A stretch of DNA of 29,130 nt, from positions 1-29,130 of the forward strand of contig JAJJXM010000156.1 in the NCBI GenBank assembly GCA_024516155.1, read 5' to 3'. The notes under the pieces were generated by a model. It was not told the origin of the DNA and did no database searches. It worked only from the letters and a program-made list of their open reading frames with translations. Numbering within the stretch: position 1 is the stretch's first letter; the number at the start of each line of letters is the position of its first letter. Source of the DNA: Pyronema omphalodes. Taxonomy: Eukaryota; Ascomycota; Pezizomycetes; Pezizales; Pyronemataceae. Of the stretch, positions 1 to 10,273 are shown piece after piece. A program made the position numbers and the translations under genes.

Positions 1-468
1 ACCCGTATCAACTATTGACACCCTCTAAAGTGATATCATCATACTCCGATCCTCTGTTTGGTGCTGAAACGAAGAGTTCAATATCTGCAGATTCACGCGT
101 TGATTCAGTACTAGGCATGATCTATCACTCGTTCTGATTTTCATCGTGCATGCACCAGGCGTCCATACAGCTTAATGCCATCCTATTGATCATTGCTCAA
201 CAGTGAGTATACCTTTATTGCTGTGTGTAACTATTTTACACTTTTGAATACAAAGACTTTAACGTAAAGAATAAACGGTCTGACCCTACTTCATGGTTAT
301 CACGCGAACAGGTCTCATGGCCGGTTCAATCCAACGGTGCCCTTGAAAGAAGTCAGTAATCGACAAAGCCTTTATAGTCATGCATAGCAGTCAAATTGTA
401 ATCTGTAGAGTATTTTGAGAATTAGATGCACCACACTAACACTGTATCAAACGACCCAACGCAAAAAA

Positions 469-515
469 GGCCCACTTCTCTGCCAACCGCAAAGGTCAGA
501 GCAGAAAAGTGGGCC
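469..515. repeat. Conserved 47-nt hairpin, unit 1
   Basis: Arms GGCCCACTTCTCTGC and GCAGAAAAGTGGGCC form a 15-bp stem with one C/A mismatch around a 17-nt loop. The arms are unchanged in all four units and the only substitutions fall in the loop. An A-rich run precedes the left arm. Function is unknown. Confidence 0.9.
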
Positions 516-582
516 AACTATTTAATGAGGATTAGATGTCAATTGAGACAGAGATGAATTGCAGACATATAGCAAAAGTGTT

Positions 583-910
583 TTGGCTTTAACCAGACAA
601 AGCTGGCCTTCTCCAAATTCCCATCGTCCGATGCGCAACCGTGCAATTGGGGATACTCGCAACTCAATCGAGAGTTTGATGAAAAAACAACGGAAGTACA
701 AAACAAAACAACGCAAGTACAAAACAAAACAACGCAAGTACAAAACAAAACAACGCAAGTACAAAACAAAACAAAGTAAATAGCAAATAAACAACAAGTA
801 AATAGCAAATCTTGGCTTTAACCAGAAAACGCTGGGCTTCTCCAAGTGCCCAATCTTCCATCGGCCAATTGGGGATACTCGCAACTCAATCGAGCGTTTG
901 ATGAAAAAGC
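583..910. repeat. Split direct duplication of a ~100-bp module, unit 1
   Basis: Two diverged copies (583-688 and 812-910) both start TTGGCTTTAACCAG, contain ATTGGGGATACTCGCAAC, and end near a GTTTGATGAAAAA stretch. The 21-bp minisatellite lies between them. The same pair occurs in the other units, beginning near 3982 and 4175, 7564 and 7751, and 11364 and 11526. Confidence 0.85.
689..772. repeat. 21-bp minisatellite, four copies (unit 1)
   Basis: The unit is AACGCAAGTACAAAACAAAAC, with the first copy reading AACGG. There are four exact-length copies here, two at 7670-7711 in unit 3, about two degenerate ones near 4086-4130 in unit 2, and about one in unit 4. The 21-bp period keeps open frames in all phases, so the repetitive peptides seen here are artefacts. 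Confidence 0.92.
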
Positions 911-939
911 AAAGCAAATATATGGCAACAGTAAATAGC

Positions 940-1030
940 AATTATATGGTAGATATATGGCAGAATATGGCAGAATATGATATTATATGGCTCACTCTGG
1001 TAGTATATGGCGGAATATGGTAGGAGATTG
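940..1030. repeat. TATGG-rich degenerate satellite, unit 1
   Basis: Degenerate ~10-bp repeats of the form ATATGGCAGA or ATATGGTAGT. Counterparts lie at about 4315-4420, 7891-7994 and 11687-11750. Confidence 0.8.
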
Positions 1031-1360
1031 TAAAGGGGGAAACGTAGGCATAATATAGTCAAAATCGGAACGTCTTCACTGGAGCCAGCTGAACCAACAT
1101 GCCAAGTTTCCAACATTATCATATGCAGCGTATCATCTTCCTGTTGCCGTTGCCTCCGTTATCATGTGGAGTGTATCTTCTTCCTGTTTCCGTTGCTTCA
1201 GTCATTGCTTTTTCAAAGATTCCGAGTCCCAGTGACATAACCTGCTGATTCCATGGGTCACGGCATTTTGTCTGGTATAGGAAATACGTCGAATCAGGGC
1301 GAGTAAGAAACAAGCGGTGATATGGCGTGATGCTGCTTCCGGACTTTGGGTTTCACAATT

Positions 1361-1464
1361 CTTTCGAACCCCAATTCTTCACATTGCTTTCGAACCCCAA
1401 TTCTTCACAATTCTTGCCAACCATAATCCTTCACAGTTCTTTCCAACCCCAATTCTGCTGTTTG
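1361..1464. repeat. 26-bp TTCGAACCCC minisatellite, unit 1
   Basis: Four units of about 26 bp follow the pattern CTTTCGAACCCCAATTCTTC plus six bases. The last unit ends in CTGCTGTTT and leads into a conserved CATAACTAGTACGAG stretch shared by all four large units. Confidence 0.88.
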
Positions 1465-1782
1465 ATTGCATAACTAGTACGAGAACAAATTGTCATCCTC
1501 CGTTTTGCAATCTCTCTCACGCCGTCTGTGTTGGGAGGAGTCCTGCACGGCGAGTCGGGGAGGGGGCTGCGAGCACACCGGCAAGTTGGGTTCGAGCACA
1601 AGGCAAGTTGGGTTCACGAGGATGGAATTCGTGATTTAGATATGTATTGTAGATGTAGTTTTTGTATATTCATTGTGGATATATTTGTATATACTCACTA
1701 CTAGGTGCAGTGAGGACATGTGCTGCAGGGAATCAAAGCAATGAATCTCCGAGATACCCGGGTGTATTGACAGGGAAGAGAA

Positions 1783-1888
1783 AAAGTAACGGAATTCTTA
1801 TTGATGTATGTATTTACAGAAAGTAACGGAATGCTTATTGATATATGTATTTACAGACGGAATTTTCTATTGATGTATGTATTTGCAG
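1783..1888. repeat. 37-bp minisatellite, unit 1
   Basis: Three tandem copies start AAAGTAACGGAAT, contain TATTGATGTATGTATTTACA and end in CAG. The third copy lacks the first six bases. Counterparts are at 5495-5606 and 9072-9183. In unit 4 only the first part survives before a poly(T) tract. Confidence 0.9.
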
Positions 1889-3050
1889 CTGGTGGGCTCT
1901 CCCTCTCCAACTGGTTTAGACTGGTCCGCACTGGGATCGTGGTTACTCGGGTGCTTGTGCAGGGTGTCTGTCATCCCTGGAGATGTCATGGTTCCCGATT
2001 CCGAACGCTCCAGGTCAAAGACAAGATGAGAGACAAAAATGCGCAGTGCCAGTGAGCCAGTGAGCCAGTGACCACACAGTCGCGTAACAAAATCAATCGC
2101 TTTCTTTTCGCTAGACAGGTAGCATGCAATCTGGCTCACGATACAGTAGACAGGTTCTGGTTTACTTGCTATTCTACAAGCAAGTACCGCAGTCTCAGCC
2201 ACACGGGTCCTTTCCAGTACTACAAAGCGCGTTGCTGTTCGCGTATCTCAAACGCGCACCGAAAAACTGGAATAAGCTTCCGAGCGCGCGCACCAGACTG
2301 CTGCAGTCGCTGTGTAGCGCGCACTGGATCAGACGTACAGTTTTATTGTTTCTTACAGTTTAATGTTTCAAGAACTGTCAATATCTACCAGGCGCTCACT
2401 GTCGTAAAGTCGCACTGCGCTATCAGTCGTGGACAGAATCGCTCGCTGGAAGACTACGCTAATTAGCGCACCCTAGATAGATGCGGTCCCTAATACAAAG
2501 CGTCAACTGGATTGGACACTTGGGGTGAAATGAGGTGTATAATGGATGTTGAAGCATTTTCTCGAGGATATACAGTTATAGTCCTAGGGAGCAGCTTGAA
2601 ATGTGGAGAGGAGATGACAGAAGACAGAGATAGGGCGGAAGTAGAGGATAAGGAAAAAGTGGAGTCAAGGAGAAGCCGCGGAAGAAGCAAAGGTGGATTG
2701 AAGGCGGATTGTGGACGAGGGAGTGGTGGAGATGACAAAGGGAAGGAGTAAAGCGAGAGAGAAGCGGGGTGAACAGAGCAGACATCTGTCGTACAGTCCC
2801 GCTGCGCTCTCAAGCGTGGACAGAATCGCTGGAAGACTATGCTAAGCGCGCTCTGGATAGATGTGGTCCCTGTCATTGTATGCCTTCGTGAGCGGGATCA
2901 GGTATAGATTTCTCAAAAGTATACGGCTTCCGGAGGAAGTCTGTATTCTTTTCCTCCTTAAAGCCATCAATAGTGCCTCCTTTGCCAGGTACAGTCAACT
3001 TGCGCAAGGGTTTGTCCGGAGATGTCGTAGGATGCTCGAGTGATATCGCG
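1889..3050. repeat. Unit 1 tail, no gene seen
   Basis: This GC-richer tail is shared closely with unit 2 (offset about 3718) for most of its length and more loosely with unit 3. It contains a purine-rich stretch at about 2590-2760. The last part, from about 2861, resembles the tail ends of units 2 and 3 (for example GGCTTCCGGAGGAAGT). Open frames here are identical in units 1 and 2 only because the DNA is identical, and the matching frame is broken in unit 3, so I call no gene. Confidence 0.75.
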
Positions 3051-3440
3051 TTGAGAGGAGGAGATAGAACCGCAGTCGTCATCATCGTCTTCAAAGTCCT
3101 CTTCTTCGGTATATATGGGGATTGATAATAAGGCTCTTCGGTTTTCGGTGATCATGGGAAGGTGTTGGGAGATGGATAATCTTGAATCGGCGATGATGCG
3201 AGCAGGGAAAGAGTTTGGCGGGGATAGAGAAGGTGGTAGGAATCCGTGTTGCTGTGTGGAATCGGCGAATAAGACGGCGGGTTTGGAGAGTTGGGGAGGT
3301 GGGGGTTGCCTGGGTTGTTGGGGTTCGGTGGATTGTGATGCTGCGGCGGCGGAGTGATGGGAGCGGGTTTGTTCACCGGTTGGTGCGGAGTCTTCTGTTG
3401 AGGGGTTACTGTCTTCTGGGCTATATTATCCTTTAGAATG
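3051..3440. other. Unit-1-specific segment with possible decayed gene fragment
   Basis: After the conserved CTCGAGTGATATCGC, unit 1 continues into about 390 bp not seen at the other unit junctions. On the minus strand, one frame at about 3152-3376 is rich in Pro, Asn, Ser and His. A second frame overlaps it at 3153 (the stop of one overlaps an ATG of the next) and contains EEEDFEDDDDD. This could be a frameshifted fragment of a low-complexity protein gene, but I recognise no domain and cannot exclude chance. Confidence 0.35.
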
Positions 3441-3867
3441 TTGAAGTGATATTACCACAATCATCAATGTGGTGCCTCAATAAAGAGTTCAATAACTGCA
3501 GATTCACGCGTTCACTCAGTACTAGGCATGATATGTCACTCGTTCTGATCTTCATCGCGCATGCACCAGGCGTCCATACAGCTCAATACCATCATATCGA
3601 TTATCAGTGAATATTGAGTATAACCACCGTCACCGTGTGTAATAAGTGAGGACTTTCAAATACATGGAGTCTGGCATAAGGAATACAGAGTCTGGTCCTA
3701 CTTCATGGCCAGCGGGGGCCAGTTCAGTCCACCGGTAAACTTGAAAGAAGTCGGTAATCGATAAAACCATTTATCGTGATCACCATCAATCAATTTATGA
3801 TGTATCGAGTACCATAAGGCTTAAACGTACCATGCTAACACTACCTGAAATGACCTAACGCAAAAAA

Positions 3868-3914
3868 GGCCCACTTCTCTGCCAACCGCGAAGGTCAGAG
3901 CAGAAAAGTGGGCC
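3868..3914. repeat. Conserved 47-nt hairpin, unit 2
   Basis: Same arms as unit 1. The loop has CGCGAAG where unit 1 has CGCAAAG. Confidence 0.9.
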
Positions 3915-4314
3915 AACTATACAATGAGAATCAAAAGTCAGTTGAGACAGAGAGGAATTGCAGATATAATGCAAAAGTGTTTTGGCTTTAACCAGTCAAT
4001 GCTGGGCTTCTCCAAATTCCCATCGTCCGATGCGCAACCGTGCGATTGGGGATACTCGCAACTTAATCGAGAGTTTGATGAAAAAAACAAAACAACGCAA
4101 GTACAAAATGAAACAACGCAAGCATAAAACAAAACAAAGTAAATAGCAAATAAAAAGCAAGGAAATAGCAAATCTTGGCTTTAACCAGAAAACGCTGGGC
4201 TTCTCCAAGTTCCCAATCTTCCATCAGCCAATTGGGGATACTCGCAACTCAATCGAGTGTTTGATAAAAAGCAACGCAAATAAATAACAAATATATGACA
4301 ACAATAAATGGCAA

Positions 4315-4420
4315 TTATATGGTAGATATATGGCAGAATATGGCAGAATATGGTATTATATGGCTCACTATGGTAGTATATGGCGGAATATGGTAGTATA
4401 TGGCGGAATATGGTAGTAGA
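4315..4420. repeat. TATGG-rich satellite, unit 2
   Basis: Degenerate ATATGGCGGA and ATATGGTAGT repeats, longer than in unit 1 and matching unit 3. Confidence 0.8.
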
Positions 4421-4555
4421 CTGTGAAGGGGGACACGTAGGCATAATATAGTCGAAATCGGAACGTCTTCACTGGAGTCAGCTGAACCAACATGCCAAGT
4501 TTCCAACATTATCATATGCAGCGTATCATCTTCCTGTTGCCGTTGTCTACGTTAT

Positions 4556-4905
4556 CGTACCATCTTCCTGTTTCCGTTGCTTCTGTCTTTGCTTTTTCAA
4601 AGATTTTGAGTCCTAGTGACATAACCTGCTGATATCATGGGTGACGGCATTCCCTGTGGTATAGTAAATACGTCGAATCAAGGCCAGTCTTTAGCAAGCG
4701 GTCATATGACATGATTTTGCTTCCTGACTTATCGTGTTCCTGTTGCCGTTGCTTCAGTCATTACTTTCTCAAAGGGTTTGTGTGCTGATGACCTGACTTG
4801 CTGATTTCACGGCATTTCGTGTGGAATAGGAAATACGTTGAATCGACCCGAGTCTGTTGAAAGCAGTGATACGGCATGATGTTGCTTCCGGACTTTGGGT
4901 TCATT
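4556..4905. repeat. Internal ~175-bp tandem duplication, unit 2
   Basis: Two diverged copies run from a TTCCTGTTTCCGTTGCTTC or TTCCTGTTGCCGTTGCTTC start through CAAAG, GTGCTGATGAC-like and GGAAATACGT-like stretches to a GACTT motif. The period is about 175 bp. Unit 3 has the same duplication at about 8133-8482. Unit 1 has a single copy. Confidence 0.75.
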
Positions 4906-5088
4906 TGGTATGTGCGTAGACTTCAATTCTTCCTCCATCTGTTCTCTCTCATCTGTATGTAAGCCGTACCCAAACTCCTGCTCCATATATCCGTTAAAAC
5001 AGCTTTTGCGTTGGTTTACTTTGCCTTCTTGCTGATCTCTGACTACTGTAGCATCTATCATCACAACGTTACAGTTCCAGGTTACCAA
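4807..5088 (-). other. Unrecognised 93-codon open frame in unit 2, probably not a gene
   Basis: The frame opens at a TTG and the first ATG falls at about codon 10, in a VVMIDATVV stretch. The middle part (FGYGLHTDEREQMEEELK) looks protein-like. The C-terminal third runs into sequence that units 1 and 4 also carry as non-coding repeat. Unit 3 has an identical copy at 8384-8665. Unit 4 has a diverged relative on the minus strand at about 11990-12130, with the frame not kept. The IDATVV motif vaguely recalls DDE transposases, but no catalytic pattern can be shown. Confidence 0.2.
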
Positions 5089-5097
5089 GCATCAATT

Positions 5098-5174
5098 CTT
5101 TCGAACCCCAATTCTTCGCCATTCTTTCGAACCCTAATTCTTCACAGTTCTTTCCAACCCGAATTCTGCTGTTT
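5098..5174. repeat. 26-bp TTCGAACCCC minisatellite, unit 2
   Basis: Three copies with the same ending as unit 1 (CTGCTGTTT), one copy fewer than units 1 and 4. Confidence 0.85.
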
Positions 5175-5494
5175 AATTGCATAACTAGTACGAGAACAAA
5201 TTGTCATCCTCCGTTATGCAATCTCATTAACGCCGTCTGGGTAGGGAGGAGTCTTGCACGGCGAGTCGGGGAGGTGGCTGCGAGCACACAGGCAAGTTGG
5301 GTTCGAGCACAAGGCAAGTTGAGTGCACGAGGATCGGAATTTGTGATTTAGATACGTATTGTAGATGTAGTTTTTGTATATTCATTGTGGATACATTTGT
5401 ATATACTCACTACTAGGTGCAGTGAGGACATGTGCTGCAGGGAATCAAAGCAATGAATCTCCGAGATACCCGGGTGTATTGACAGGGAAGAGAA

Positions 5495-5606
5495 AAAGTA
5501 ACGGAATTCTTATTGATGTATGTATTTACAGAAAGTAACGGAATGCTTATTGATATATGTATTTACAGAAAGTAACGGAATTTTCTATTGATGTATGTAT
5601 TTGCAG
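5495..5606. repeat. 37-bp minisatellite, unit 2
   Basis: Three full copies. The third keeps the AAAGTA that unit 1 lost. Confidence 0.9.
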
Positions 5607-6970
5607 CTGGTGGGCTCTCCCTCTCCAACTGGTTTCGACTGGTCCGCACTGGGATCGTGGTTACTCGGGTGCTTGTGCAGGGTGTCTGTCATCCCTGGAG
5701 ATGTCATGGTTCCCGATTCCGAACGCTCCAGGTCAAAGACAAGATGAGAGACAAAAATGCGCAGTGCCAGTGAGCCAGTGAGCCAGTGACCACACAGTCG
5801 CGTAACAAAATCAATCGCTTTCTTTTCGCTAGACAGGTAGCATGCAATCTGGCTCACGATACAGTAGACAGGTTCTGGTTTACTTGCTATTCTACAAGCA
5901 AGTACCGCAGTCTCAGCCACACGGGTCCTTTCCAGTACTACAAAGCGCGTTGCTGTTCGCGTATCTCAAACGCGCACCGAAAAACTGGAATAAGCTTCCG
6001 AGCGCGCGCACCAGACTGCTGCAGTTGCTGTGTAGCGCGCACTGGATCAGACGTACAGTTTTCTTGTTTCTTACAGTTTAATGTTTCAAGAACTGTCAAT
6101 ATCTACCAGGCGCTCACTGTCGTAAAGTCGCACTGCGCTATCAGTCGTGGACAGAATCGCTCGCTGGAAGACTACGCTAATTAGCGCACTCTAGATAGAT
6201 GCGGTCCCTAATACAAAGCGTCAACTGAATTGGACACTTGGGGTGAAATGAGGTGTATAATCGATGTTGAAGCATTTTCTCGTGGATATACAGTTATAGT
6301 CCTAGGGAGCAGCTTGAAATGTGGAGAGGAGATGACAGAAGACAGAGATAGGGCGGAAGTAGAGGATAAGGAAAAGGTGGAGTCAAGGAGAAACCGCGGA
6401 AGAAGCAAAGGCGGATTGAAGGCGGATTGTAGACGAAGAAGTGGCAGAGATGACAAAGGGAAAAAGTCAAGCGAGAGAGAAACGCGGAGAACGCAGCAAA
6501 CATAAAGAGCGCTCTTGACAGATGTCGTTCTTAATATAAAGCGTCAACTGGATTGGGCTGTGCGAGGGGTCAAGGCTGACCTGTCGTCTACGCGACCCTG
6601 TGCGCCTGGGATGAAATGAGGTTCCTTGGGAACAGTGTAAAATGTTTGACACGTTTTGTGAGGAAAGCCGTAGAAATATAGGTGTAGCGTCTTGTGTTGA
6701 CCGTATCAGTGGTATATGGGGCCTGTTATACAGAGGTGATAGATGGAGTGTCAATACGACCTTAGAACGATATGCCGTCGATCTCAATAGGGTATGCAGA
6801 AAACCAGCAGAAGACACTGAAAGCAAATTCCATAAGCCTGTAGTTTCATTGTATGTCTTCGTGACCGGCGTAAGATATACATTGCTCCAAGGTATACGGC
6901 TTCCGGAGGAAGTTTTTATCCTTTTCTTCTTTGGAGTCGGTCCGCTCGGAACCCTCGAGTGATATCGCAG
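5607..6970. repeat. Unit 2 tail, no gene seen
   Basis: Same modules as the unit 1 tail, then a segment from about 6500 shared with unit 3. The minus-strand frame 6467-7099 (210 codons) is the longest open frame of this unit and crosses into the next unit. A related, extended frame (239 codons) occurs in unit 3 at 10095-10814, opening with a GTG. I see no known domain. Confidence 0.65.
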
Positions 6971-7449
6971 TTCATACATATTTATCATCGACAGCCCAGA
7001 TCTCTCAAGTAATATCATCATACTCCGACCCTCCGTTTGGTGCCGAAACGAAGAGTTCAATAACTTCGGTTTCATGCGTTGGTGTTTACTACTAGGCATG
7101 GAATATCACTCGTTTTGATTTTCATCGGGAATGCACCAGGCGTCCATACAGCTTAATGCCATCCCATTGATCATTGCTCAACAGTGAGTATACCTTTATT
7201 GCTGCGTGTAACTATTGCACACTTTCGAATACAAAGACTTTGGACTAAGGAATAAACAGTCTGACCCTACTTCATGGTTATCACGCGAACAGGTCTCATG
7301 GCCGGTTCAATCCAACGGTGCCCTTGGAAGAAGTCAGTAATCGATAAAGCCTTTATAGTGATGCATAGCAGTCAAATTGTAATCTGTAGAGTATTTTGAG
7401 AATTAGATGCACCACACTAACACTGTATCAAACGACCCAACGCAAAAAA

Positions 7450-7496
7450 GGCCCACTTCTCTGCCAACCGCGAAGGTCAGAGCAGAAAAGTGGGCC
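7450..7496. repeat. Conserved 47-nt hairpin, unit 3
   Basis: Identical to the unit 2 hairpin in arms and loop. Confidence 0.9.
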
Positions 7497-7669
7497 AACT
7501 ATACAATGAGAATCAAAAGTCAGTTGAGACAGAGATGAATTGCAGACATATAGCAAAAGTGTTTTGGCTTTAACCAGTCAATGCTGGCCTTCTCCAAATT
7601 CCCATCGTCCGATGCGCAACCGTGCAATTGGGGATACTCGCAACTTAATCGAGAGTTTGATGAAAAAGC

Positions 7670-7711
7670 AACGCAAGTACAAAACAAAACAACGCAAGTA
7701 CAAAACAAAAC
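7670..7711. repeat. 21-bp minisatellite, two copies (unit 3)
   Basis: Two copies of the AACGCAAGTACAAAACAAAAC unit, followed by the same AAAGTAAATAGC as in unit 1. Confidence 0.9.
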
Positions 7712-7890
7712 AAAGTAAATAGCAAATAAACAACAAGTAAATAGCAAATCTTGGCTTTAACCAGAAAATGCTGGGCTTCTCCAAGTTCCCAATCTTCCAT
7801 CGGCCAATTGGGGATACTCGCAACTCAATCGAGCGTTTGATGAGAAAGCAACGCAAATAAATAGCAAGTATATGGCAACAGTAAATAGCA

Positions 7891-7994
7891 ATTATATGGT
7901 AGATATATGGCAGAATATGGCAGAATATGGTATTATATGGCTCACTATGGTAGTATATGGCGGAATATGGTAGTATATGGCGGAATATGGTAGT
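7891..7994. repeat. TATGG-rich satellite, unit 3
   Basis: Near-identical to unit 2 at offset 3577. Confidence 0.8.
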
Positions 7995-8132
7995 AGACTG
8001 TGAAGGGGGACACGTAGGCATAATATAGTCGAAATCGGAACGTCTTCACTGGAGTCAGCTGAACCAACATGCCAAGTTTCCAACATTATCATATGCAGCG
8101 TATCATCTTCCTGTTGCCGTTGTCTACGTTAT

Positions 8133-8482
8133 CGTACCATCTTCCTGTTTCCGTTGCTTCTGTCTTTGCTTTTTCAAAGATTTTGAGTCCTAGTGACATA
8201 ACCTGCTGATATCATGGGTGACGGCATTCCCTGTGGTATAGTAAATACGTCGAATCAAGGCCAGTCTTTAGCAAGCGGTCATATGACATGATTTTGCTTC
8301 CTGACTTATCGTGTTCCTGTTGCCGTTGCTTCAGTCATTACTTTCTCAAAGGGTTTGTGTGCTGATGACCTGACTTGCTGATTTCACGGCATTTCGTGTG
8401 GAATAGGAAATACGTTGAATCGACCCGAGTCTGTTGAAAGCAGTGATACGGCATGATGTTGCTTCCGGACTTTGGGTTCATT
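8133..8482. repeat. Internal ~175-bp tandem duplication, unit 3
   Basis: Same duplication as in unit 2 (4556-4905), which dates it before the exchange or duplication that made units 2 and 3 alike here. Confidence 0.72.
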
Positions 8483-8665
8483 TGGTATGTGCGTAGACTT
8501 CAATTCTTCCTCCATCTGTTCTCTCTCATCTGTATGTAAGCCGTACCCAAACTCCTGCTCCATATATCCGTTAAAACAGCTTTTGCGTTGGTTTACTTTG
8601 CCTTCTTGCTGATCTCTGACTACTGTAGCATCTATCATCACAACGTTACAGTTCCAGGTTACCAA
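8384..8665 (-). other. Unrecognised 93-codon open frame in unit 3, probably not a gene
   Basis: Identical to the frame at 4807-5088, as expected from the near-identity of the two units in this stretch. Identity alone gives no evidence of selection. Confidence 0.2.
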
Positions 8666-8674
8666 GCATCAATT

Positions 8675-8751
8675 CTTTCGAACCCCAATTCTTCGCCATT
8701 CTTTCGAACCCTAATTCTTCACAGTTCTTTCCAACCCGAATTCTGCTGTTT
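8675..8751. repeat. 26-bp TTCGAACCCC minisatellite, unit 3
   Basis: Three copies, identical to unit 2. Confidence 0.85.
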
Positions 8752-9071
8752 AATTGCATAACTAGTACGAGAACAAATTGTCATCCTCCGTTATGCAATC
8801 TCATTAACGCCGTCTGGGTAGGGAGGAGTCTTGCACGGCGAGTCGGGGAGGTGGCTGCGAGCACACAGGCAAGTTGGGTTCGAGCACAAGGCAAGTTGAG
8901 TGCACGAGGATCGGAATTTGTGATTTAGATACGTATTGTAGATGTAGTTTTTGTATATTCATTGTGGATACATTTGTATATACTCACTACTAGGTGCAGT
9001 GAGGACATGTGCTGCAGGGAATCAAAGCAATGAATCTCCGAGATACCCGGGTGTATTGACAGGGAAGAGAA

Positions 9072-9183
9072 AAAGTAACGGAATTCTTATTGATGTATGT
9101 ATTTACAGAAAGTAACGGAATGCTTATTGATATATGTATTTACAGAAAGTAACGGAATTTTCTATTGATGTATGTATTTGCAG
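9072..9183. repeat. 37-bp minisatellite, unit 3
   Basis: Three copies, identical in arrangement to unit 2. Confidence 0.9.
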
Positions 9184-9658
9184 CTGGTGGGCTCTCCCTC
9201 TCCAACTGGTTTCGACTGGTCCGCACTGGGATCGTGGTTACTCGGGTGCTTGTGCAGGGTGCCTGTCATCCATGGAGATGTCATGGTTCCCGATTCCGAC
9301 AAGATGAGAGACAATGCACAGTGCCAGTGAGTCAGTGACCACACAGTCGCGTAACAAAATCAATCGCTTTCTTCTCGCTAGACAGGTAGCATGGTCACCA
9401 TCTGGGTCAATAGACTGGTTTTAGTTGATTTGCATACTAATTCTACGAAGAATTATCGCTACTCGACTGTATCTGCACCAGTCGACTCACCCTGGGCGCG
9501 GAACATTCAATTCCAGTACGTACTACAAAGCGTGCATTGGATCGTTGCTGTTCGCGCGTCTCAAACGCGCACCAATCGCTGGCCGAATAAGCTTCCGAGC
9601 GCGCGCACCAGACTGCTGCAGTTGCTATGTAGCGCGCACCGGTCGATCAGACGTACAG

Positions 9659-9760
9659 TTTTAATGTTTCTTACCGTTTTAATGTTTCTTACCGTTTTAA
9701 TGTTTCTTACCGTTTTAATGTTTCTTACCGTTGTAATGTTTCTTACCGTTTTAATGTTCC
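9659..9760. repeat. 18-bp minisatellite, about 5.6 copies (unit 3 only)
   Basis: The unit is TTTTAATGTTTCTTACCG, four identical copies, then one with TTGT, then a partial. Units 1 and 2 have only a degenerate two-copy version near 2340 and 6058. An 18-bp period gives frame-preserving repetitive peptides that should not be read as protein. Confidence 0.93.
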
Positions 9761-10221
9761 AACAACTGTTCAAAAATCGTGGAAAATTGTGCAGAGTGAA
9801 CCGTGAAAGAATGTGTATCAAGGCGCACACTTAGGGCAGAAGTGGAGGATAAGGAGAAAGTGGAGTCAAGGAGAAGCTGCGGAAGCAGTAAAGGCGGATT
9901 GAAGCCGGATTGTAGACGAAGAAGTCGCCGAGAAGCGGATTGAAGGCGGATTATAGACGAGGGAGTGGTGGAGACGACAAAGGGAAGGAGTAAAGCGAGA
10001 GACAAGCGAGAGAGAGGCGGGGAGAACAGAGCAGACATCTGTCGTACAGTCCCGCTGCGCTCTCAAGCGTGGATAGAATCGCTGGAAGACTATGCTAAGC
10101 GCGCTCCTGATAAATGCCGTCCCTAATGTAAAGCGTCAACTGAATTGAACTATGAGAGGAGTCAAGGCTGACCTGTCGTCTACACGAGACTGTGCGCCTG
10201 TGGTGGAATGAGGTGTATAAT

Positions 10222-10273
10222 CGGTATTGAAGCATTATTGAAGCATTCGGTATTGAAGCATTATTGAAGCATT
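10222..10273. repeat. 26-bp perfect tandem duplication (unit 3 tail)
   Basis: CGGTATTGAAGCATTATTGAAGCATT is present twice in tandem. Unit 2 has a single short version. Confidence 0.9.

Larger units (their letters stand above)
1..3050. repeat. Large composite tandem repeat, unit 1 (type-A head)
   Basis: This is the first of four related units of about 3.4-3.8 kb. The conserved 47-nt hairpin recurs at 469, 3868, 7450 and 11250, giving spacings of 3399, 3582 and 3800. The window's first bases match unit 4 from about 10794, so the window opens almost exactly at a unit start. Modules in order are a head of about 460 bp, hairpin, split ~100-bp duplication with a 21-bp minisatellite, TATGG satellite, 26-bp minisatellite, 37-bp minisatellite and a tail running to about 3050. 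Unit 1 lacks most of the 4730-5090 module found in unit 2. I see no credible gene: open frames here are short, low in complexity or shared only because the DNA is duplicated. Confidence 0.9.
3441..6970. repeat. Large composite tandem repeat, unit 2 (type-B head)
   Basis: The head (about 3441-3860) matches unit 4, for example GAATATTGAGTATAACCACC near 3609 and again in unit 4 near 10990. From about 4317 to 5600 it is almost identical to unit 3 (offset 3577). The following segment, about 5500-6180, is almost identical to unit 1 (offset about 3718). The tail resembles unit 3. This mosaic pattern implies exchange among units. No gene is supported. Confidence 0.88.

Noticed and set aside
469..515. 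Hairpin as a bacterial-type terminator or a CRISPR repeat
   Set aside because: The context is eukaryotic and repetitive, no U-tract follows the stem, and spacing is ~3.5 kb, not that of a CRISPR array.
522..941. Minus-strand ORFs encoding repeated FVLYLRC-type peptides
   Set aside because: They are readings of the 21-bp minisatellite and the duplicated ~100-bp module. A period divisible by three keeps all frames open. No start context or domain.
1867..2202. 111-codon minus-strand ORF identical to one at 5585-5920
   Set aside because: Identity follows from near-identical DNA in units 1 and 2. The corresponding frame in unit 3 is broken after about 60 codons, and no domain is seen.
9391..9834. 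Plus-strand 147-codon ORF with VLMFLT repeats
   Set aside because: A product of the 18-bp minisatellite. Unit 3 only.
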